Source: Ghiorsea sp. (GTDB lineage Bacteria; Pseudomonadota; Zetaproteobacteria; Mariprofundales; Mariprofundaceae). From it: a DNA stretch of 33,993 nt. The DNA is taken from assembly GCA_027059605.1 (NCBI GenBank), contig JALSZC010000212.1, forward strand, positions 1 to 33,993. The letters are read 5' to 3'. The notes below the pieces were generated by a model. That model saw only the letters and a list, made by a program, of their open reading frames with translations, was not told where the DNA came from and did no database searches. Below are positions 26,143 through 33,993 of the stretch, in pieces (position 1 is the stretch's first letter; each line of letters starts with the position of its first letter). A program made the position numbers and the translations under genes.

Positions 26143-28143
26143 ATGACTCATCAACCGCTAGATTCTTCATCTTCCTTTCCCGCCTTAGGCGGTCAAAGTT
26201 CAGCACCAGACCCATGCGTGTTTGTCATTTTTGGTGCCTCGGGTGATTTAACCAAACGCTTATTAATTCCGTCCCTGTTTAATTTATATATGGATGGCTT
26301 GTTGCCTGATAACTTTGCGGTTTTAGGTTTATCGAGAGACTATTTTAGCGCGGAGTCCTTTCGTAAGAAAATGAGCGAAGATATTCGTGAACATTCACGA
26401 AGAGAATCTTTTGATGATAAGCGTTGGCAAACATTTTGCGATAATATTCATTACCTGCAAGGTAAGTTTGATGACCCTGAAACATTTAAAAATCTCGACC
26501 AATTCCTTAACGCATTTAATGGTCGCCACAATACCCAAGAAAATGTGTTGTTTTATATGGCGACACCACCATCCATTGCAGCCATGGTTTCTGAGGGGCT
26601 GGATGCCGTCAAACTGAACCAAGAAACTAAAGGCTGGCGCAGAATGATTGTTGAGAAACCATTCGGAACAGACCTTGCTTCTGCAAAAAAGCTAAACAAA
26701 ATCTTATTATCCTATTGGAAAGAAAGCCAAATCTACCGTATTGACCATTACCTTGGCAAAGAAGCTGTACAGAATCTGGTCGCATTTCGTTTTGCCAATG
26801 GCATGTTTGAGCCTTTATGGAACCACACCCATATTGATCACATCCAAATCACTGCCAATGAGCAAGTTGGTGTGGAATGGCGTGGTGGTTATTATGATAA
26901 AGCGGGTGTTGTCCGCGATATGATTCAAAACCATTTGTTTCAAATGATGGCATATTTGTGCATGGAGCCGCCCACATCCTTTGATGCTGAAGCCATTCGC
27001 AATGAAAAACATAAACTTTTGAATACAGTACGTATTTTAAAACATGAAGAAGTGCAAACTCATGCGGTGCGCGGTCAATACGATGCAGGGTTTAACCCTG
27101 ATGGCAGCCCTGCCAAGGCATACCGTGATGAACCGCATATTGCTCCTGATTCCAACACAGAAACCTTTGCTGCTATTAAATTGCGCATTGACAACTGGCG
27201 TTGGGATGGTGTGCCTGTGTACTTACGTTCAGGTAAAGGCATGAGCCGAAAATCCACGGAAATCGTGGTGCAATTTAAGCAAGCACCCGACTTCACATTT
27301 AGAGGTACCCCTGCTGCTGAACAACTTGAAGCCAACCAACTTATTTTCCGTATTCAGCCCAAAGAAGGTATTGAACTACACTTTCTCGCCAAGCGTCCTG
27401 GGCCATCCATGAACTTGCGTAATGTGAATATGCGCTTTGAATATGATGAAGCCTTTGTCACCCAACCAGGCACAGGTTATGAAACCATGCTTTATGATTG
27501 TATGCGTGGTGATGCATCTTTATTTTCTCGCTCTGACTTGGTGGAAACATCATGGAAAATTGTGCAGCCTATTTTGGATGTTTGGGGAAGAGAAAAAGAT
27601 GACACATTGCCCAACTATCCCTTTGGTTCTTGGGGGCCAAAAGCATCATTTAGCTTATTATCACCACGCGATAAACGTCGCTGGCCAACCCGCTCATCTA
27701 AGCTTGCTTTAAGAAAAATACCTATGTTTGAAGGTAGTGATGAAGCCATGCTAAGTGCATTTTCATCTATGCTTAAATCGGTTGTTTTTGATGCTGGTGA
27801 CCAAATTGTAAATGCTGAAAGCGAAGCGCACGAACTGTTTATTATTCGTATTGGCACAGTAGAAATTCGCAATGAAAAAAATAAAGTTTTAAAAACACTG
27901 CAGCAAGATGATATTTTTGGTGAGCTAAGCTTATTAAGTAGTGCAGAGCAACTCACCGCCAATGCGTATGCCAAAACCTATTGTGCGTTATACACCATGA
28001 GTAAACGTGATTTCTGTCGTGTGTTAACAGATAACCCATTATTTGCAGCATCCATGAAAAAAATCGCCAAAGAACGCTACGATATTCTTATTGATGCCCA
28101 AGATTGGGTGGATTCTGCCGCAGTAAACACAGAAGGAGCTTAA
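26143..28143 (+). CDS. zwf: Glucose-6-phosphate dehydrogenase with C-terminal cyclic-nucleotide-binding-like domain
   Basis: The first ~500 residues are a full glucose-6-phosphate dehydrogenase, the NADP+-dependent entry step of the oxidative pentose-phosphate path. Visible: GASGDLTKR (31-39, coenzyme), EKPFG, RIDHYLGKE (199-207, substrate site) and AVRDMIQNH-like VVRDMIQNHLFQ. After a linker ending SPRDKRRWPTRSSK, residues about 526-650 form a Crp-like cyclic-nucleotide-binding domain (VVFDAGDQIVNAESEAHELF, DDIFGELSLLSS). The family phosphate-binding cassette normally has Arg before the Thr/Ser-Ala; here it reads QLTANAY, with Leu604 at the Arg position. Usual Zwf is ~490 aa, so this 666-aa form is a fusion. 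No internal stop or frameshift is seen. The ribosome binding site is weak. The gene is first in zwf-gnd-pgl. Confidence 0.95.
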   Translation: MTHQPLDSSSSFPALGGQSSAPDPCVFVIFGASGDLTKRLLIPSLFNLYMDGLLPDNFAVLGLSRDYFSAESFRKKMSEDIREHSRRESFDDKRWQTFCDNIHYLQGKFDDPETFKNLDQFLNAFNGRHNTQENVLFYMATPPSIAAMVSEGLDAVKLNQETKGWRRMIVEKPFGTDLASAKKLNKILLSYWKESQIYRIDHYLGKEAVQNLVAFRFANGMFEPLWNHTHIDHIQITANEQVGVEWRGGYYDKAGVVRDMIQNHLFQMMAYLCMEPPTSFDAEAIRNEKHKLLNTVRILKHEEVQTHAVRGQYDAGFNPDGSPAKAYRDEPHIAPDSNTETFAAIKLRIDNWRWDGVPVYLRSGKGMSRKSTEIVVQFKQAPDFTFRGTPAAEQLEANQLIFRIQPKEGIELHFLAKRPGPSMNLRNVNMRFEYDEAFVTQPGTGYETMLYDCMRGDASLFSRSDLVETSWKIVQPILDVWGREKDDTLPNYPFGSWGPKASFSLLSPRDKRRWPTRSSKLALRKIPMFEGSDEAMLSAFSSMLKSVVFDAGDQIVNAESEAHELFIIRIGTVEIRNEKNKVLKTLQQDDIFGELSLLSSAEQLTANAYAKTYCALYTMSKRDFCRVLTDNPLFAASMKKIAKERYDILIDAQDWVDSAAVNTEGA

Positions 28144-28145
28144 CA

Positions 28146-29063
28146 ATGAAATTAGCAATGATTGGACTTGGTCGCATGGGCGGCAATATGGTCAAGCGTT
28201 TGATGCAAGGCGACCATGACGTGGTGGCGTATGATGTAGATGCTGCGCCTGGCAAAGCTTTAGCCGAAGAGTTTGACCGTGTACAAGCTGCATCTGATTT
28301 AAAAGACGTGATTGCCAAGCTGCCAAGCCCTCGCGTGCTTTGGGTGATGGTACCGCATGAATATGTGGATGACACGATTAATAACTTGCTTGAAGCAGGT
28401 GTGCAAGCAGGTGATTTGATTATTGATGGTGGTAATTCCAACTACAAAGAAGGGCAGCGCCGTGGTGCTGAATTGGCTGAAAAAGGCATTTTATTTGCCG
28501 ATTGTGGCACATCAGGTGGCGTTTGGGGTTTACAAAATGGTTATTCATTGATGATTGGTGGCGAAAAAGATGCCATTGATTTGATTGCGCCAGCTTTAAC
28601 CACGCTAGCTTCTGATGATGGTAAAGGTTGGGGGCATATGGGGCCAATCGGTTCTGGTCACTTCGTCAAAATGGTTCATAACGGCATTGAATACGGCATG
28701 ATGCAAGCCTTTGCAGAAGGTTATGACATCATGAAAGCCAAAAAAGAATTTGATTTGGATATGCATCAAATTTCTCGTGTTTGGCAACATGGTTCCGTGG
28801 TCAGTTCATGGCTATTGGATTTAACAGGTGATGCACTTGAGCAAGATGTAGAGCTATCTTCATTGTCCGATTGGATGGATGATTCAGGCGAAGGTCGCTG
28901 GACAGTGAATGAATCTATTGATTTGGGTGTTCCTGCGCCAGTGCTTACTTTGGCATTGCAAATGCGCTTTAGAAGCCGACAAAAAGATGCGTATGCAGGT
29001 AAAATCGTCAATGCTCAACGCGCTGGTTTTGGTGGGCATAAAATCAAACCTGCTAAGAAATAA
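28146..29063 (+). CDS. gnd: 6-phosphogluconate dehydrogenase, short decarboxylating type
   Basis: This enzyme makes ribulose-5-P, CO2 and NADPH (or NADH) from 6-phosphogluconate. The track start (28104) is too early: ATG 28146 (MKLAMIGLGRMGGNM) follows AAGGAG. GLGRMGGNM is the nucleotide-binding motif; HFVKMVHNGIEYGMMQ holds the catalytic Lys and Asn; the end AGFGGH is typical. The 305-aa length fits the short form rather than the ~470-aa E. coli form. It lies two bases after the zwf stop, so the two are translationally linked. Confidence 0.96.
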   Translation: MKLAMIGLGRMGGNMVKRLMQGDHDVVAYDVDAAPGKALAEEFDRVQAASDLKDVIAKLPSPRVLWVMVPHEYVDDTINNLLEAGVQAGDLIIDGGNSNYKEGQRRGAELAEKGILFADCGTSGGVWGLQNGYSLMIGGEKDAIDLIAPALTTLASDDGKGWGHMGPIGSGHFVKMVHNGIEYGMMQAFAEGYDIMKAKKEFDLDMHQISRVWQHGSVVSSWLLDLTGDALEQDVELSSLSDWMDDSGEGRWTVNESIDLGVPAPVLTLALQMRFRSRQKDAYAGKIVNAQRAGFGGHKIKPAKK

Positions 29064-29072
29064 GTACCCCCC

Positions 29073-29753
29073 ATGTCTTTCGAGCCAAACCAACTGCAAC
29101 GCTTTGAAAATGGTGAACAAGCCGCGCAATTTGTTGCTGATGAAATCGTTACAGCTTGCGGACAAGCTATTGCAGAACGCGATGTGTTTCATTGGGTATT
29201 AGCAGGAGGCAGCACGCCAGAATTATGCTATCGCTTATTAAGAAATGCAGATATGGATTGGTCTAAAGTGCATGTGTGGTTTGGTGATGAGCGTGCCTTA
29301 CCTAAAGGTGACACCGATAGAAATGAAACCATGGCACGAAATGCTTTATTCGACTTTGTAGCTATCCCTGAGACCAACATTCATAGCATTGATTTTAGCA
29401 ACGGCACACAAGCCGCCGCATTATCTTATGCTCAAGAGATTGAAGGCATTGATAGCTTTGATGTGGTGATGTTGGGCATGGGCGAAGATGGGCATACAGC
29501 AAGCTTATTTCCCAATCATGATACGCTGCAAAGCAATGAATTAGCTGTGGCAGAATTTGATTCGCCCAAACCACCATCTGAGCGGGTAAGTATGGGTTTT
29601 AAAGCCTTAAATAATCATAGGCAATGTTTTATTTTAGCCACAGGTGCATCCAAAAAAGATATTTTACAAGACATCGCTAATGGTGCGGATTTACCAGTCA
29701 CCCATATTGAAAATGCAATATGGGTCGTGGATAACGCTGCTTGGCATATTTGA
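29073..29753 (+). CDS. pgl: 6-phosphogluconolactonase (DevB type)
   Basis: This 226-aa hydrolase opens 6-phosphogluconolactone between the Zwf and Gnd steps. Family motifs: LAGGSTPELCYRLL, VWFGDERALP, and LGMGEDGHTASLFP (active-site region). It starts nine bases after gnd. The gene order zwf-gnd-pgl gives a complete oxidative pentose-phosphate operon. A 10-bp hairpin (ACCCATATTG with CAATATGGGT) lies in its last codons. Confidence 0.96.
   Translation: MSFEPNQLQRFENGEQAAQFVADEIVTACGQAIAERDVFHWVLAGGSTPELCYRLLRNADMDWSKVHVWFGDERALPKGDTDRNETMARNALFDFVAIPETNIHSIDFSNGTQAAALSYAQEIEGIDSFDVVMLGMGEDGHTASLFPNHDTLQSNELAVAEFDSPKPPSERVSMGFKALNNHRQCFILATGASKKDILQDIANGADLPVTHIENAIWVVDNAAWHI
29700..29725. repeat. 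Perfect 10-bp hairpin in the last codons of pgl
   Basis: ACCCATATTG and CAATATGGGT are exact inverted arms around AAAATG, 26 bases upstream of the pgl stop codon's last base. A T-run (29782-29787) comes later. It may assist 3'-end formation or protect the mRNA end. Confidence 0.45.
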
Positions 29754-29781
29754 ACCACAGAGAACACAGAGTAACGCAGAG
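29753..29781. repeat. Intergenic CTCTGTGGTT-type repeat, copy 2
   Basis: The plus strand reads AACCACAGAGAACACAGAG then TAACGCAGAG, the reverse complement of the family at 16128-16195. A TTTTTT follows at 29782-29787. Confidence 0.6.
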
Positions 29782-29793
29782 TTTTTTATAGCT

Positions 29794-29860
29794 GTCATGT
29801 CGAGCGTAGTCGAGACATCTACAACACCCCGTCACTTCGTGCTATCCCTCTACTAGAGGG
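29794..29860. repeat. Palindrome-rich intergenic element between pgl and glgB
   Basis: ATGTCGAG and CTCGACAT-like arms occur around GCGTAGT (29797-29818), followed by CCCTCTA and TAGAGGG around a single C (29846-29860). Such GTCATGTCGAG-type elements are scattered in many genomes. No gene occurs in the 29754-29937 gap, which separates two convergent operons. Confidence 0.5.
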
Positions 29861-29937
29861 GAATACAAACAACTCAACAAATCGTCATTTCCCTGTTATC
29901 GCTTTGCCAAAAGTAGCTGCCTATATTGATAAGCTCT

Positions 29938-32120
29938 CTAACGTTTTAATTTGAAAATAACACAAGCTAGCGGTGGCAAGGTAACCTCAATCGAATGTGC
30001 TTGCTCCATCCATGGTTGTGCATCTGATTGAACACCACCTACATTACCAAGGTTTGAACCACCATAAGTATTAGCATCTGTATTCATGATTTCTTGATAA
30101 TATCCTGCTTTGGGCACACCCAACCTATAGTTTTCACGAGGTACGGGGGTTAAGTTCATCACCACAATTACTTCACCGCCATTTTTATCACGGCGAATAA
30201 AGCTAAGTACGGATTGTGCAGCATCATTGCAATCTATCCATTGAAAACCTGCGCCATCAAAATCCACTTCATGCAAAGCAGGTTCATCTTTATATACATG
30301 ATTCATATCGCGCATCATCAGTTGCAAACCACGGTGTGGCATAAAGTTGGACTGTTCCCAAGCCAATGAACTATCAAAATCCCATTCTGGCCATTGCCCG
30401 AACTCTAAACCCATAAATTGCAATTTTTTACCAGGGTGGGCATACATATAAGCATACAATAGACGTTGGTTAGCAAACTTCTGCCAATCATCGCCCGGCA
30501 TTTTTTCAGGCATAGAGCCTTTGCCATGCACCACTTCATCATGGGAGAAGGGTAGAATAAAGTTTTCTGTAAACGCATAAACAGCAGAAAAGGTGAGTGC
30601 ATGATGATGGTAAGAGCGATTGATGGGGTCTTCTTTAAAATAAGACAGGGTGTCATTCATCCAACCCATATTCCATTTCATGGTAAAACCTAAACCACCC
30701 AAATAGGTGGGGCGCGATACCATAGGGAATGATGTGGATTCTTCTGCCATAGTCACCGCACCGGGGAAACGCTCATGTACAAGGCAGTTAAATTGTTTTA
30801 AAAACTCAATGGCTTCAAGGTTTTCTCGTCCGCCATGTTTATTGGGTAGCCACTCGCCTTCTTCACGCGAATAATCCAAGTATAACATGGATGCCACAGC
30901 ATCTACTCTTAAGCCATCTATGTGGTATTCATCCAACCAGAATAATGCGGATGCAATCAAGAAATTGCGTACTTCATTGCGCCCAAAGTTGAAGATATAT
31001 GTGCCCCAATCTTTATGCTCGCCAAGGCGAGGGTCTTCATGTTCATACAATGGTGTGCCATCAAATCGCGCCAAACCATGTGCATCTTTGGGAAAGTGGG
31101 CAGGCACCCAATCCAAAAACACGCCCAACCCATGCTGATGACAATAATCGACAAAATAACGAAATTCATCAGGTGAACCAAAACGGCTGGTGGGCGCAAA
31201 ATAACCCACAGTTTGATAGCCCCAAGAGCCATCATACGGGTATTCTGTTATCGGCATAAGTTCGATATGTGTGTAACCCATCCAATTGCAATATTCGACC
31301 ACTTGATGCGCCAAATCTTTGTAGCTCAAATATGTACCATTTTCTCTGCGCCATGAACCAAGATGCAACTCATAAATACTCATGGGTTTATCCAAAGCTT
31401 GAGTTTCAGGGCGTTTTTTTATCCAATCGGTATCTAGCCAAGTATAATGCTTTGGGTTATGCACTACCGATGCCGTGGCAGGGCGCAGCTCCATTTGCTG
31501 GGCATAAGGGTCAGTTTTTTGGAATACATCACCATTGCTGGCACGAATTTCAAACTTGTATGTTTCACCTTCACATAGCTCAGGAATAAAAATTTCCCAA
31601 ATACCCGATGAACCGCGTACTCGCATTTGATGTTCTCTGCCATCCCAATGGTTAAAGTTACCCACCACACTGATGCGCTCAGCAGCAGGTGCCCACACTG
31701 CAAAACCAACACCATGCACACCTTCATGTTCGCGAACATGTGCACCTAGAATACGGTATTTCTCAAAATGATTGCCTTCACCAATCAAATGCAAATCCAT
31801 ATCACCCAACATGGGTGCAAAGCGGTACACATCTTCTTGCTGCCAAGTGTGACCTTCATGATTTTCAATGCGAAGGGTGTAATCCTTATCAAAGCTTCCT
31901 TTTTTCCAATGTTTTTCAAATACATCGGTGCCTTCAATGCGTGTCATCATTTGAGCACGACCACCCTTGGGCACAAGCCACATTTTTTCAGCTTGGGGTT
32001 TTAAAGCACGAATAATAATGCCGCCATCAGGGTGTTCATGTCTGCCCAACCAAGCAAAAGGATCATGGCTTCGTGCTTCAACAACTGCCCATGCTTCAGG
32101 GGATAAAATAGGCGCAGACA

Positions 32121-32121
<1 letters not shown>
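29938..32121 (-). CDS. glgB: 1,4-alpha-glucan branching enzyme GlgB
   Basis: GlgB makes the alpha-1,6 branches of glycogen. The N-terminal part ([15 protein letters not shown] and the following CBM48-like domain, to about residue 240) precedes a GH13 barrel. HLGSWRRE and [17 protein letters not shown] are typical; the nucleophile is in [16 protein letters not shown], the acid in MAEESTSFP, and the transition-state residues in [15 protein letters not shown]. At 727 aa it equals the E. coli length. Its start overlaps the pgm stop by one base (TGATG), so the two are translationally coupled. Confidence 0.97.

Positions 32122-33993
<1,872 letters not shown>

Overview
The window looks like a chromosomal segment of a Gram-negative proteobacterium of moderate-to-low GC. 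The evidence is System II cytochrome c biogenesis (ResB/ResC), a lipobox protein, a proteobacterial-type groESL pair with a GGM tail, and full oxidative pentose-phosphate and glycogen modules. The gene mix would suit a Zetaproteobacterium-like lineage, but that is inference without database support. No rRNA or tRNA gene was recognised. LEFT ACCESSORY REGION (1-7.6 kb): this is a decaying genomic island. It holds a frameshifted 5' end of a type I restriction methylase (hsdM), a 33-aa membrane peptide missed by the ORF track, an AlpA-type regulator translationally coupled to a winged-helix replication-initiator-like protein, a 490-bp AT-rich non-coding block with a perfect palindrome, an unrecognised 161-aa gene, an XRE regulator divergent from a 1030-aa secreted double beta-propeller/Ig-like protein, an IS3-type transposase remnant with two in-frame stops, and an intact P4-type tyrosine integrase with TGGGGTAT repeats upstream of it. 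CORE REGION (7.6-25.4 kb): groES-groEL and a Cu(I) P-type ATPase lie on the minus strand. A group II truncated haemoglobin and a small lipoprotein follow on the plus strand. Next come a DeaD/CsdA-like RNA helicase with a long structured leader, an aldo-keto reductase (Tas-like), and a minus-strand yqeY-cbiM-like pair. A tightly packed plus-strand run follows: resB, resC/ccsA, tsaB, low-Mr phosphotyrosine phosphatase, CLC channel and UvrD/PcrA helicase, most of them overlapping or nearly so. CENTRAL CARBON REGION (25.4-34 kb): inorganic pyrophosphatase is followed by an operon of zwf, gnd and pgl, the whole oxidative pentose-phosphate branch. Convergent to it are pgm and glgB, and glgC diverges from pgm at the right edge. 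Together these genes interconvert glucose-6-P, glucose-1-P, ADP-glucose and glycogen and draw NADPH from the same pool. The most interesting items are a glucose-6-phosphate dehydrogenase carrying a C-terminal cyclic-nucleotide-binding-like domain that lacks the usual phosphate-binding arginine; a CLC protein without the internal proton glutamate, selectivity-filter serine or central tyrosine; two near-copies of an extended -10 promoter in the island; and the regulated, surface-directed propeller protein.
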